A stretch of 34,707 bases of DNA from Amycolatopsis acidicola (GTDB lineage: Bacteria > Actinomycetota > Actinomycetes > Mycobacteriales > Pseudonocardiaceae). Positions 1-8,046 of the stretch are shown in pieces; within the stretch, counting starts at the first letter, position 1, and each line of letters starts with the position of its first letter. A program made the translations under genes and the position numbers. Below the pieces are notes generated by a model that saw only the letters and a program-made list of their open reading frames with translations, did not search any database and had not been told where the DNA came from. Where the stretch lies: positions 1-34,707 of the forward strand of contig NZ_VMNW02000088.1 in the NCBI RefSeq assembly GCF_007713735.2, in the 5' to 3' direction.

Positions 1-57
1 CCAAATAAGCCCGAACCCAAGCCCCCAAAAAGCCAAAACCCCGAACCCAACCCCCGG
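1..57 (-). other. G-tract-rich segment beyond the terminator
   Basis: The + strand here is almost pure C and A. On the - strand it reads as six runs of three to five G, at 51-55, 46-48, 39-42, 22-26, 16-18 and 10-12. Loops are 2-3 nt, except one of 12 nt between 42 and 26. No gene is visible. The position just past the coiled-coil gene's terminator means a read-through RNA would carry the G runs, so a G-quadruplex is conceivable but unproven. Confidence 0.4.
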
Positions 58-86
58 AAACTAAAAGGGCCGGTCCGGACCGGCCC
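58..86 (-). terminator. Rho-independent terminator of the coiled-coil gene
   Basis: Positions 67-86 form a perfect 20-bp palindrome (GGGCCGGTCCGGACCGGCCC). Read on the - strand it is followed at once by TTTTAGTTT (66-58). It lies about 50 nt past the stop codon at 135-137. A GC-rich stem with a T-rich tail is the classical intrinsic terminator, and the T tail is only present for the - strand. Confidence 0.8.
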
Positions 87-134
87 CCGAAAGGGTCAGG
101 TCCGAACCGGCCGGATGGCTGGTGAACGGGCCGC

Positions 135-1355
135 TCAGGCAGGAACCTTCTCGGACTCCTCCTCCGCCGGCGCGGACGCCGGGGTGAGGGTCTTGAGAGC
201 CTCCTGCAGCGCGCTGTTCGTCGCGGTGAGCCTTTCGGTCACCTCGCGCTTGAACTCGAACGCCTGGGTGCGGTTCTCCTGCGCCTCGGCGAGCTGACGC
301 TCGGCGTCGGCGACCAGGACGGCCGCACGCTCCTCGGCCTCGGCGGTCTGGCTGGCGAGCCGGTTCTCGGTCGCGGAAACCTTCTCGGCCAGTGCGTCCT
401 CGGTCGTCCGGACCTTGTTGGCGAGCGACTCTTCGGTCGTCTGCACCTTGTTGGCCAGGGTCTCTTCCGTGGTCTGCACCTTGTGCGCCAGCGACTCCTC
501 GGTCGTCTGCACCTTGTCGGCGAGCGCGGTCTCGGTCGACTGGACCTTGTTGGCCAGCGCCTCCTCCGTGGTGCGAACCTTGGTCTCCAGCGCTTCTTCG
601 GTCTCGCGAACCTTGGTGTTGAGCGCTTCCTCGGTCTCGCGGACCTTCGTGTCGAGCTCGGCCTCGGTCTCGCGGACCTTGGTGTCGAGCTCGGCTTCGG
701 CGACGGCGATCTTCTCGGCCAGCTCGGCTTCCGCCCTGCGCTCGGCTTCGGCGCGACGGTCCTCCGAGTCGGCGTCGAGACGACGGCGCTCGGCCTCGGC
801 GTCGGCGTTCAGCTGGGCGATCTCGCCGCGAGCGTGCTCCATGAGGTCGGCGTGCTCGTTCTTGAGCTTCACCGTCAGCGCCTGGTACTCGGCCTCGAGC
901 TCGTTGCGCCGCTCGGCCATCTCGGCTTCACGCTCGGAGACCCACTTGTCGGTCGCCTTGCGGGTGTCGAGGTCGTACTTGTCGGCCTGCGCGCGGATCT
1001 GGTCAGCCTGGCCCTCGGCCTGCTGGCGAAGCTCCGCGCACTCCTCTTCGGCGAGGGTCATCATGCTGCGGACGCGCTCGGTCATCGTGGCGGCGCTCGA
1101 CGGGTCGCTCGCCATCCTGGCCAGCGCGGTCTTCGTCTCGGCCAGCTCCTGCTGCGCGTAGCTCAGCGCCTTGGTCAGCTCGGCGACCGAGGACATGGCC
1201 TCGTCACGCGCCTGGGACAGGTCCTTCATGTCCGAGGAGAGCTGGTTCAACCGCTCGTCGACCGGGACGCGGTCGTAGCCGCGGAACACGAGCGGGAAAT
1301 GCGGGTTCCCGAGCGGAGGCTCGGAGGATTGGATTGGGGACTGGGCAGGGGGCAT
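135..1355 (-). CDS. DivIVA/FilP-like coiled-coil protein with 11-residue repeats
   Basis: Cytoskeletal-type coiled-coil protein of 406 aa, probably cytoplasmic and possibly polar. Near the N-terminus it carries a DivIVA-like signature (PLVFRGYDRVPVDERL, about residues 21-36), then a continuous Glu/Ala/Arg-rich coiled coil. Residues 221-330 are ten tandem 11-residue units of the type AELDTKVRETE, flanked by one degenerate unit on each side. Hendecad arrays are known in the Streptomyces polarisome proteins Scy and FilP, which interact with DivIVA in tip growth; a similar role here is inference. The start at 1355 is preferred over the longer ATG at 1400 because TAAGGT (1368-1363) lies 7 nt upstream, fitting a leaderless promoter, and the extra 15 residues do not resemble the family. 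It is divergent from the DUF445 genes and has its own terminator. Confidence 0.8.
   Translation of the reverse strand: MPPAQSPIQSSEPPLGNPHFPLVFRGYDRVPVDERLNQLSSDMKDLSQARDEAMSSVAELTKALSYAQQELAETKTALARMASDPSSAATMTERVRSMMTLAEEECAELRQQAEGQADQIRAQADKYDLDTRKATDKWVSEREAEMAERRNELEAEYQALTVKLKNEHADLMEHARGEIAQLNADAEAERRRLDADSEDRRAEAERRAEAELAEKIAVAEAELDTKVRETEAELDTKVRETEEALNTKVRETEEALETKVRTTEEALANKVQSTETALADKVQTTEESLAHKVQTTEETLANKVQTTEESLANKVRTTEDALAEKVSATENRLASQTAEAEERAAVLVADAERQLAEAQENRTQAFEFKREVTERLTATNSALQEALKTLTPASAPAEEESEKVPA
366..695 (-). repeat. Ten tandem 33-bp repeats inside the coiled-coil gene
   Basis: Ten in-frame 33-bp units encode 11-residue repeats with the pattern xxLxxKVxxTE. K, V, T and E are nearly invariant, while the second residue of the VR/VQ pair and the small residues vary. 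Two neighbouring units (about 630-695) encode identical peptides and differ at few bases, suggesting recent unit duplication. Eleven residues is a hendecad, three helical turns, which packs as a nearly straight coiled coil. Confidence 0.9.
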
Positions 1356-1362
1356 GGCGCGA

Positions 1363-1368
1363 ACCTTA
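1363..1368 (-). promoter_or_regulatory. -10 element for a leaderless transcript
   Basis: On the - strand TAAGGT lies 7 nt before the ATG at 1355 of the coiled-coil gene. There is no Shine-Dalgarno sequence between them, so transcription probably begins at the start codon. Confidence 0.5.
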
Positions 1369-1501
1369 GTGCGTCCGGTCGCTCCGATCCATACCGCCAT
1401 TCGGACTCTTTACTCACGGTGAATGGCGGCCGCGTTGCGACCGGTCCGGCTAATGGCGCCTGGGTTAACGTTCTCCCTCGGGAGCGCGGAGGTGCAAGAG
1501 C

Positions 1502-2737
1502 GTGGTGGACTTGAGCGGGCTGGCCGCTGACCTGGCAGAACACTGGCCGATCTACGTCAGTATGCCCTTCATCGCGGCGCTCATCGGGTATCTGACCAAG
1601 CGCGTCGCGATCGAAATGATGTTCCGGCCCGTCGAGTTCATCGGCATCCGCCCGTTCCTCGGCTGGCAGGGCGTGCTGCCTGCCAACGCCGAGCGGATGG
1701 CGGCCACCGCGACGGAGATGCTCACCAAGAACCTCGTGGACCCCAAGGAGGTCTTCGCCAGGCTCGACCCGGAGCAGATCGCCGCGGAGATCGAGGAACC
1801 GCTCCTGGAAGTGGTCGAGGACGTCACGCGCGAGGTGATGGAGCAGTACCAGCCGCGGGTCTGGGAAGCGCTTCCAGCCGGCGCCCGCCAGCTCCTGCTC
1901 AACCGGGTGCGCGGCGAGTCCCCCAAGGTGATCGCGAAGATCATGCGGGAGATCTCGAACGACATCGACCAGGTACTGGACCTCGAGCACATGGTCGTGA
2001 CGAACCTGGTGCGCGACAAGGATCTGCTCAACCGCCTCATCCGCGACATCTCGCGCCCGGAGATGCGCTTCATCGCCCGCTCCGGGCTGGTGTTCGGGTT
2101 CGGGCTCGGCATCGTGCAGCTGGCGGTGTGGGCGGTGACGAAGTCGCCGATCGTGCTGCCGCTGTTCGGCCTCGCCATCGGCTGGTTCACCGACTGGCTC
2201 GCGCTCAAGATGATCTTCCTGCCGCGTGAGCCGCAGGAGTTCTTCGGCCTCTACACGTGGCAGGGCGTGTTCCAGAAGCGCCGCGACGAGGTGGCCGCGG
2301 ACTACGGCGACATGATCGCCCGCGAGATCATCACCATCCCGAACATCCTCGAAGAGGTGCTGCGCGGGCCCAAGGCGGACCGCCTCTTCGACATGATCAC
2401 CCGCGAGGTCAAGCGGACGATCGACAGCCAGGCCGGGATCGTCAAACCGCTCGTGGTGGCCGCGGTCGGCTCGCGTACGTTCCAGGAGATGAAGCAGGTC
2501 GCGGCGGCGAAGGCGGCCGAACGCGTGCCGGACACCATCCGCTTCGCCGAGGATTACGCGGTCAACGCGCTCGACGTGCGCAACACGATCGTCGAGCGGA
2601 TGCGGATGCTTTCGCCGGTCGAGTTCGAGGGGCTGCTGCGCCCGGCGTTCCGTCAGGACGAGTGGAAACTGATCGCCGTGGGCGCCGTGATCGGCGGACT
2701 GGTGGGTGAGCTGCAGGTTCTGGTGCTGCTGCACTAA
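1502..2737 (+). CDS. DUF445 family membrane protein, first copy
   Basis: A 411-aa protein of the DUF445 family (B. subtilis YheB-like), whose function is unknown. Hydrophobic segments lie near residues 15-33, 194-212, 216-236 and at the extreme C-terminus (about 390-409). The intervening parts are charged and helical. Conserved blocks include IGYLTKRVAIEMMFRP near the N-terminus and WFTDWLALKMIFLPREP at about 227-243. GGAGG at 1488-1492 sits 9 nt before the GTG at 1502; a second GTG three bases on is also possible. Only 35 nt separate it from a close paralogue, so the two are probably co-transcribed and may form a heteromer. Confidence 0.88.
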   Translation: MVDLSGLAADLAEHWPIYVSMPFIAALIGYLTKRVAIEMMFRPVEFIGIRPFLGWQGVLPANAERMAATATEMLTKNLVDPKEVFARLDPEQIAAEIEEPLLEVVEDVTREVMEQYQPRVWEALPAGARQLLLNRVRGESPKVIAKIMREISNDIDQVLDLEHMVVTNLVRDKDLLNRLIRDISRPEMRFIARSGLVFGFGLGIVQLAVWAVTKSPIVLPLFGLAIGWFTDWLALKMIFLPREPQEFFGLYTWQGVFQKRRDEVAADYGDMIAREIITIPNILEEVLRGPKADRLFDMITREVKRTIDSQAGIVKPLVVAAVGSRTFQEMKQVAAAKAAERVPDTIRFAEDYAVNALDVRNTIVERMRMLSPVEFEGLLRPAFRQDEWKLIAVGAVIGGLVGELQVLVLLH

Positions 2738-2772
2738 TCTGCCCCCAGACCGCGGATCGGGGAGGAGGTCGG

Positions 2773-3990
2773 GTGCACGAGATCCTGGCCGACTTCGCCG
2801 AGCACTGGCCGCTCTACACCGCGATCCCCTTCATCGGCGCGCTGATCGGCTACCTGACCAAGCGGGTCGCGATCGAGATGATGTTCCGCCCGCTGGAGTT
2901 CATCGGCATCCGCCCGTTCCTCGGCTGGCAGGGCGTCGTGCCGAAGCACGGCGGCCGGATGGCCGCGATCGCCACCGATCTGCTCACCTCGAATCTGCTG
3001 GATCTCAAGGAGATCTTCGCCCGGATCGACCCTGGCAGGCTCACGGCGCAGATGGAACAGCCCCTGCTGCGCGCGGTGGACGACATCGCGCGCGACGTGC
3101 TCGCCGAGTACCAGCCGCGGCTGTGGGAAGCGCTCCCGTCGATGGCGCAGGAGCTGGTCGTCAAGCAGGTGCAGGCCGCCGCGCCTCGGCTGGTGCGGGA
3201 GCTGCTGGACGAGGTGCGGGAGAACCTCGACGAGGTGCTCGACGTCAAGCACATGACGGTGCAGAACCTGACCAGCGACAAGGCGTTGCTGGTGCGGTTG
3301 ATCCGCGAGACGACCCGGCCGGAGATGCGGTTCATCGCCCGCTGCGGCATCTATTTCGGATTCGGGCTCGGCATCGTGCAAGCCGTGGTCTGGGCGCTGA
3401 CGCACAACCCGTGGGTGCTGCCGATCTTCGGCGGCTGCATCGGGCTGTTCACCGACTGGCTCGCGATCAAGATGATCTTCCTGCCGCGCGAGCCGGTGCG
3501 GGTACTGCCGCGGCTGGTGCTGCAGGGCAAGTTCCAGCGCCGCCGCGCGGAGGTCGCCCGGCAGTACGGCGCGCTGATCGCGCACGAGGTGCTCACGCTG
3601 CCGAACCTCCTGGACGCGATCCTGCGCGGGCCGAGTTCGGACAAGTTGCTGGCGCTCGTCCGGCGCACGGTGTCGAAGGCCGTCGACGAGCAGGCGGGGC
3701 GGCTCGTGTCGGCGACCATCGGGCCGCCGAGGCTGCGTGAGATGAAGGAAGCCGCTGCCACCAAGGCGATCCAGCGGCTGCCGGAAACGGTGCGCTACGC
3801 CGAGGGCTACCTGACCGGGGCGATGGACGTGGCGAACATGGTCGAGGAGCGGATGCTCGCGCTCACCCCGGTCGAGTACGAGGGCCTGCTGCGGCCCGCG
3901 TTCCGCCAGGAGGAGTGGAAGCTGATCATGGTCGGCGGTGTGATCGGGTTCGTGGTCGGTGAGTTGCAGGTTCTGCTGATGCTGCACTGA
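2773..3990 (+). CDS. DUF445 family membrane protein, second copy
   Basis: A 405-aa paralogue of the preceding gene with the same layout: N-terminal hydrophobic segment with GYLTKRVAIEMMF, paired central membrane segments ending in LFTDWLAIKMIFLPREP, and a hydrophobic C-terminus ending in LLMLH. The two proteins align over their full length, so this is a gene duplication rather than a split gene. A GGAGGAGG-type ribosome site at about 2760-2768 precedes the GTG at 2773. The next gene begins 21 nt after its stop but seems to have its own promoter. The molecular function of DUF445 proteins is not established. Confidence 0.88.
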   Translation: MHEILADFAEHWPLYTAIPFIGALIGYLTKRVAIEMMFRPLEFIGIRPFLGWQGVVPKHGGRMAAIATDLLTSNLLDLKEIFARIDPGRLTAQMEQPLLRAVDDIARDVLAEYQPRLWEALPSMAQELVVKQVQAAAPRLVRELLDEVRENLDEVLDVKHMTVQNLTSDKALLVRLIRETTRPEMRFIARCGIYFGFGLGIVQAVVWALTHNPWVLPIFGGCIGLFTDWLAIKMIFLPREPVRVLPRLVLQGKFQRRRAEVARQYGALIAHEVLTLPNLLDAILRGPSSDKLLALVRRTVSKAVDEQAGRLVSATIGPPRLREMKEAAATKAIQRLPETVRYAEGYLTGAMDVANMVEERMLALTPVEYEGLLRPAFRQEEWKLIMVGGVIGFVVGELQVLLMLH

Positions 3991-3999
3991 GCCAGCGGA

Positions 4000-4005
4000 T
4001 AACGT
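4000..4005 (+). promoter_or_regulatory. -10 element for a leaderless transcript
   Basis: TAACGT ends 6 nt before the GTG at 4012 of the AlgX-like gene. No Shine-Dalgarno sequence is present. This suggests a separate leaderless promoter in the short gap after the DUF445 pair. Confidence 0.5.
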
Positions 4006-4011
4006 GGTGCC

Positions 4012-5316
4012 GTGGCGCGAGAACCCCAGCAGCTGCCCGCTGTGCACGAAGCGTGGCTCCCCAGGGAGCATTCGCTGCACCGGCCGCGGCACGGCGGCAA
4101 GCAGCTGACGGCGTTGGTCAGCGCGCTGGTGTTCTTCGTGACGCCGACCCTGCTGTGGGTCTTCGGCGTCCGTCCCACCGAGATCGAGAACCACGCGCTC
4201 GCCGGTTTCCCGAGCATGTCCCAGGGCTGGGCGTTCTTCACCAGCCTGCCGACTTGGGCCACCGATCAGCTGTCGTTCCGCTCGGCCGCGATCGAGGCGG
4301 CGGACGGGATCAGCCGCACCCTGTTCGGCGAATCCGCGCCGCACGACCAGGGCGGCACGTCGAACTCCGGGCCGTTGCCCGGCAGCCCGCCGCCCGCGAA
4401 CTCCGAGACGCCCGGCACGCAGTCGGGTCCGGTGGACAAGGCCGGGTACCGGCAGGTGATCGAGGGTTCGAACGGCTGGCTCTACTACGGCGTGGACGCC
4501 GAGGCCAAATGCGCGCCGAGCAGGCCGCTGTCGGACACGATCGCCCGGATCCAGGAGATCCGCGACATCGTGCAGGCCTCGGGCCGCAAGTTCGTCTGGG
4601 TGGTGCCACCGGACAAATCGACGATGGTGCCGCAGTACCTGCCCTCCAGTTACCCGGGCAAGGACTGCCACGACGCCGGTGAAGCCCCGACTTGGCAGCA
4701 GCTGGACGCGGCCGGCGCGATGGACCTGCGCCCAGAACTGCAGAAGGTGGCGGCGCAGCTGGGCCGCCCGGTGTTCCCGCCGGAGGACACGCACTGGAAC
4801 GACGAGGGCAGCCTGACGCTGACCCGCAACGTGGCCGAGGCGATCCAGCCCGGCGTGACCAAGACCTGGACCAGTCCGGCGGTCGGCACCTGGAACGGCA
4901 CGGCCGATCTGCCCAAGCTGCTCGGCCGGTCCGGACAGAAGACCAGCACGCTCTACAACCTCGAGCCGGACGGGATGACGAACCGGGCAGGCCCGATCAT
5001 CACGAACCTCGACACCCCGCAGCGCCGGATCGAAAGCCCGATTCCCGGCACGATCGACAAGAAAACCTTGGTGTACGGGGATTCCTTCACCATCGCGTCC
5101 TCGCGCTACCTGGTCGGCGGGTTCAGCGATCTGACGATGCTGAACTACTCCACCAGCAAGACCACGCCGATGCAGGCGGTCGACGAGTTCGTCAACTCCG
5201 ACGTGGTGGTGCTGGAGACCGTGGAGCGCACCGTTTCCGGTGGGGCACTGCCGTTCTTCGACGACGGGTTCATCGACCAGCTGCGGACGCAACTGGCGCA
5301 ACATCCGATCGGCTGA
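4012..5316 (+). CDS. AlgX/AlgJ-like SGNH-type acetyltransferase, membrane anchored
   Basis: A 434-aa protein with a short basic cytoplasmic N-terminus, one membrane helix at about residues 32-52, a Pro/Ser/Gly-rich linker (about 108-140), and an extracytoplasmic domain. That domain carries DTHWNDEG (D259, H261) followed by YGDSF (S358). This order of Asp-x-His and then the nucleophile Ser matches AlgX/AlgJ-type SGNH O-acetyltransferases, which acetylate exopolysaccharide or cell-wall glycans. The substrate here is unknown; no alginate genes are nearby. The GTG start is supported by a leaderless-type -10. The last 47 nt overlap the convergent znuB gene, so the 3' ends are antisense to each other. 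A GDSL hydrolase is the main alternative. Confidence 0.78.
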   Translation: MAREPQQLPAVHEAWLPREHSLHRPRHGGKQLTALVSALVFFVTPTLLWVFGVRPTEIENHALAGFPSMSQGWAFFTSLPTWATDQLSFRSAAIEAADGISRTLFGESAPHDQGGTSNSGPLPGSPPPANSETPGTQSGPVDKAGYRQVIEGSNGWLYYGVDAEAKCAPSRPLSDTIARIQEIRDIVQASGRKFVWVVPPDKSTMVPQYLPSSYPGKDCHDAGEAPTWQQLDAAGAMDLRPELQKVAAQLGRPVFPPEDTHWNDEGSLTLTRNVAEAIQPGVTKTWTSPAVGTWNGTADLPKLLGRSGQKTSTLYNLEPDGMTNRAGPIITNLDTPQRRIESPIPGTIDKKTLVYGDSFTIASSRYLVGGFSDLTMLNYSTSKTTPMQAVDEFVNSDVVVLETVERTVSGGALPFFDDGFIDQLRTQLAQHPIG

Positions 5317-6154
5317 TCCGCGCGGCGCGGTGCCTGCGGTACGCGATGTACCGGCAGATCAGGTAGATCAGGAACGAAATCGCCGTGACGAACGCACTCA
5401 CCGGCACGCCGGGCGCGAGCGACAGGATGATCCCGCCCAGCGCGGCGATTTCGGCGAAGACCACGGCGAGCACCGTCGCCCGCCACGGGCTGGCGGTGAT
5501 CCGGACGGCCGCTGCCGCCGGGGTCACCATCAGCGAAACCACCAACAGCGAGCCGACGATCTGCACGCCCAGCGCGGTCGCGATGCCGACGAGCACGGCG
5601 AACACGATCGACAGCAGCCGCGCCGGGACGCCCCGGGCGGCGGCCACGTGCGGGTCGACGCTCGCGAACAGCAGCGGCCGGTAGATCACGGCCAGCACGA
5701 CCAGCACCACGACGGCCGCGGTGATGAGCGCCGCGATGTTGGTGCCCTCGATCGACACGATCTGTCCGATGAGGATGCCGAACTTGTTCGACGTGCGGCC
5801 GGGGTAGAACGACAGCAGCAGCACGCCGAGGCCGAGCCCGAACGAGAGGATCACGCCGATCACGGAGTCGCGTTCGGACTCACGGCCGCCGAGCAGGCCC
5901 AGCAGCAACGCCGCGATCACCGAACCGGCGAGCGCGCCGTACTCCAGCCCGACGCCCAGCAGCAGCGCGCCGGCCGCGCCGGTGAACGCCAGCTCCGCCG
6001 TGCCGTGCACCGCGAAGGACATCCGGCGCATCACGACGAGCGGGCCGAGCGCACCGGACACGAGGCCGAGCACCGCCGCCGCCAGCAGCGCCGTCTGCAC
6101 GAACGGATAGGACAGCAGGTCGATCGTGGTGCCGAAATCGAACAGTTTGTCCAT
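5270..6154 (-). CDS. znuB: Zinc ABC transporter permease
   Basis: The membrane subunit of a ZnuABC-type metal importer, 294 aa, with about eight hydrophobic helices spread through the protein. It has family features such as the SGALGPLVVMRRMSFAVHG block near residues 33-51 (coupling region) and a basic C-terminal tail. It is the last gene of the operon: its ATG directly abuts the stop of the ATPase gene (TGA then ATG), consistent with translational coupling. Its 3' end overlaps the AlgX-like gene by 47 nt, and no terminator is visible between them. Zinc specificity is inferred from the solute-binding protein and the operator; manganese cannot be excluded. Confidence 0.88.
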   Translation of the reverse strand: MDKLFDFGTTIDLLSYPFVQTALLAAAVLGLVSGALGPLVVMRRMSFAVHGTAELAFTGAAGALLLGVGLEYGALAGSVIAALLLGLLGGRESERDSVIGVILSFGLGLGVLLLSFYPGRTSNKFGILIGQIVSIEGTNIAALITAAVVVLVVLAVIYRPLLFASVDPHVAAARGVPARLLSIVFAVLVGIATALGVQIVGSLLVVSLMVTPAAAAVRITASPWRATVLAVVFAEIAALGGIILSLAPGVPVSAFVTAISFLIYLICRYIAYRRHRAARISRSDVAPVASAAGR

Positions 6155-6949
6155 TCAGGACACCTGCTCTTCCAGGTGGTGGGGCTCCTCCTCGCAGACC
6201 GCGCTCTGCGCGCCGGCCACGTGGATCTGCCCGCCGACGCGGACCACCTCGACCTTGGTGCGGTACAGCTCCGACAGCGTCTTCGACGTCATCACCTCGT
6301 CCGGCGCGCCGATCCGGAAGCGGCCGTCCACGAGGTAAAGCACCCTGTCCACATAAGACAGGATCGGGTTGAGCTCGTGGGTGACGAACAACACGGCGGT
6401 GTCCGCCTTGCGGCGGCGCTCGTCGATCAGCGCGCTGACCGCGCGCTGATGGCCGAGGTCCAATGACAGCAGCGGCTCGTCGCACAGCAGCACGTCGGGC
6501 TCGCCGATCAGCGCCTGCGCGACCCGGAGCCGCTGCTGTTCACCGCCGGAGAGCAGGCCGACCGGCGACTTCGCGTACGAACCGGCGCCGACCGCGTCGA
6601 TCGCTTCGTCCACCCGGCGCCGCCGCTCGCGCATCCCACGCAGGCCGAGGCCCCACCTGTGCCCGTCGAGCCCGAGCCCGACGAGGTCGATTCCCCGTAG
6701 TGTCAACGCTTCCTGCATCGCACGCTGCTGCGGCACGTACCCGATCGGACGGTCGCTGGTGATCCGCCAGCTGCCCGCGGACAGCGGCTGCAGGCCGAGC
6801 AGCACCTTCAGCAGGCTCGTCTTCCCCGACCCGTTCGGGCCGAGGATGGCGAGGAACTCGCCGGGCTCGACTGTCAGGTCGAGCCCGGACCACAGCGTGC
6901 GCGAGCCGAAGGCGAGCCCGGCGCCGGAGATCTGTACCGCGGGGGTCAA
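6155..6949 (-). CDS. znuC: Zinc ABC transporter ATP-binding protein
   Basis: The ATPase of the metal importer, 264 aa with the preferred start. It shows Walker A GPNGSGKT (37-44), Q-loop PQQ, signature LSGGEQ (133-138) and Walker B VLLCDEP (153-159), followed by the switch His (TH in VLFVTHELN). The preferred start is the TTG at 6949-6947, which overlaps the znuA stop (TTGA) and has AGGAG 10 nt upstream. A longer form from the GTG at 6994 would overlap znuA by 49 nt, has no ribosome site, and adds 15 residues unlike the family. The tight overlaps on both sides indicate one polycistronic znuA-znuC-znuB message. Confidence 0.9.
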   Translation of the reverse strand: MTPAVQISGAGLAFGSRTLWSGLDLTVEPGEFLAILGPNGSGKTSLLKVLLGLQPLSAGSWRITSDRPIGYVPQQRAMQEALTLRGIDLVGLGLDGHRWGLGLRGMRERRRRVDEAIDAVGAGSYAKSPVGLLSGGEQQRLRVAQALIGEPDVLLCDEPLLSLDLGHQRAVSALIDERRRKADTAVLFVTHELNPILSYVDRVLYLVDGRFRIGAPDEVMTSKTLSELYRTKVEVVRVGGQIHVAGAQSAVCEEEPHHLEEQVS

Positions 6950-7851
6950 GAGTTCAGGGCTCCTGCCAGAGAATCGACGGTGCTGGTCATCCACGAAATG
7001 TAGTCCGTGGCGCCGGCCGGCAGCGTCTCGGTCACGTCCACCACGGGCAGTCCGGCCTGCTTGGCGGTGTTCACGACCTGCTCGGTGACCGGGGTGACGG
7101 TCTGCGCGTTGTTCACCACGGCCTTGACCTGCTTGCCGGAGATGATGTTCTGCACCTCGGCGAGCGCGGCGGCGGGCACGTCGCTCTCCTCCTCGACGGC
7201 CTCGGAGAACTCGTGCGGCGTCGCGTCGGTGACCTTGGCCGTCTCCAGCAGGTAGTGCGCGACGGGCTCGGTGGCGACCACCTTGCTGCCCGGGTGCGCG
7301 GCACCGGCCTGTTCGGTCTTGGTCTGGAGGTCGGCGACCTTGGCCTTGAAGGCCGCGGCGTTGTCGGTGAAGGACTGCTTGTCGGACGGGCGGATCTGGC
7401 TCAGCTCGGCGGCCACCTGGTCGGCGACCTTCTGCACGGTGGCGAAGCTGTACCAGACGTGCTCGTTCTCGTCGCCGGTCGCGCCGATGTCGTACGCGAC
7501 GAGCTTCTTCGCGTTCGAAGCCTGGTCGGCGAGCTTGGTGAAGAAGTCGTCGTAGCCGCCGCCGTTGGCCAGCGTCAGCTGCGCCTTCCCGGCCGCGACG
7601 GCGTCCTGCGGGGTGGTCTCGTACGAGTGCGGGTCAGCGCCAGGGTCGTGGATGATCGAGGTGACCTGGACGTCTTCGCCGCCGACCGCGGCGGCCACGC
7701 TGCCCCAGACGTCGGTCGACGCCACCACGTCGATCTTCCCCGAGTCGTCGCCCGCGGTGTTACCCCCGCCACATCCGGCGAGCAGCAAGGCGATGGCGGC
7801 GGAGGCGGATACCAGCGCGGTGAGACGCGGTAGCTGACGGCTAGACGACAC
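6946..7851 (-). CDS. znuA: Zinc-binding lipoprotein of the ABC importer
   Basis: A 301-aa solute-binding protein of the zinc/manganese cluster. It has a lipoprotein signal with lipobox LAGC (Cys27), so it is anchored outside the membrane. Likely metal ligands are the His in DPGADPHSYE, the His in NEHVWYS, the His in EPVAHYLLE and an acidic residue near the C-terminus. The His-rich loop seen in many ZnuA proteins is absent. GGGAG at 7861-7857 lies 5 nt from the GTG at 7851, which decides the start; the open frame continues far upstream but without coding character. It is first in the operon and divergent from the LacI-type gene. A Zur-like palindrome lies about 46 nt upstream. Confidence 0.88.
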   Translation of the reverse strand: MSSSRQLPRLTALVSASAAIALLLAGCGGGNTAGDDSGKIDVVASTDVWGSVAAAVGGEDVQVTSIIHDPGADPHSYETTPQDAVAAGKAQLTLANGGGYDDFFTKLADQASNAKKLVAYDIGATGDENEHVWYSFATVQKVADQVAAELSQIRPSDKQSFTDNAAAFKAKVADLQTKTEQAGAAHPGSKVVATEPVAHYLLETAKVTDATPHEFSEAVEEESDVPAAALAEVQNIISGKQVKAVVNNAQTVTPVTEQVVNTAKQAGLPVVDVTETLPAGATDYISWMTSTVDSLAGALNS

Positions 7852-7895
7852 GATCACTCCCGAAAGTGGCAGGTAGAGGCACAGTCCGTAGTTAT

Positions 7896-7910
7896 TGGAA
7901 ACGGTTTTCG
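7896..7910 (-). promoter_or_regulatory. Candidate Zur operator upstream of znuA
   Basis: TGGAAACGGTTTTCG is a near-palindrome (GGAAACGGTTTTC, one mismatch pair) resembling the actinobacterial Zur box of the form TGAAAATGATTTTCA. Its place ahead of a zinc importer supports the call. I compared it by eye with the remembered consensus only. Confidence 0.55.
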
Positions 7911-8027
7911 AGTTCACTTTACCCCACCGGGTGATGATCTTGCCGCGATGGGTTAAGCGGGCCTGAACGCCGAGTGGCGCCCACCCGGCCTGGCGACGCG
8001 GGGCTCCTGACTTCTGCAATCCGAACT

Positions 8028-8042
8028 GAACCGTTACGGTTC
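8028..8042 (+). promoter_or_regulatory. Perfect palindromic operator, likely autoregulatory
   Basis: GAACCGTTACGGTTC is a perfect 7-1-7 inverted repeat ending 4 nt before the ATG at 8047 of the LacI-type gene. LacI-family regulators commonly bind such palindromes and repress their own genes. It also contains the putative -10 (TACGGT, 8035-8040), so bound repressor would block initiation. Confidence 0.7.
8035..8040 (+). promoter_or_regulatory. -10 element inside the operator, leaderless
   Basis: TACGGT ends 6 nt before the ATG at 8047. No ribosome binding site can fit, since the palindrome fills the space. This indicates a leaderless message for the LacI-type gene. Confidence 0.5.
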
Positions 8043-8046
8043 CCTC

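Noticed and set aside
2734..5304. 856-aa open frame on the - strand
   Set aside because: It is antisense to the second DUF445 and AlgX-like genes. The product is His/Arg/Pro-rich low-complexity sequence typical of shadows in high-GC DNA.
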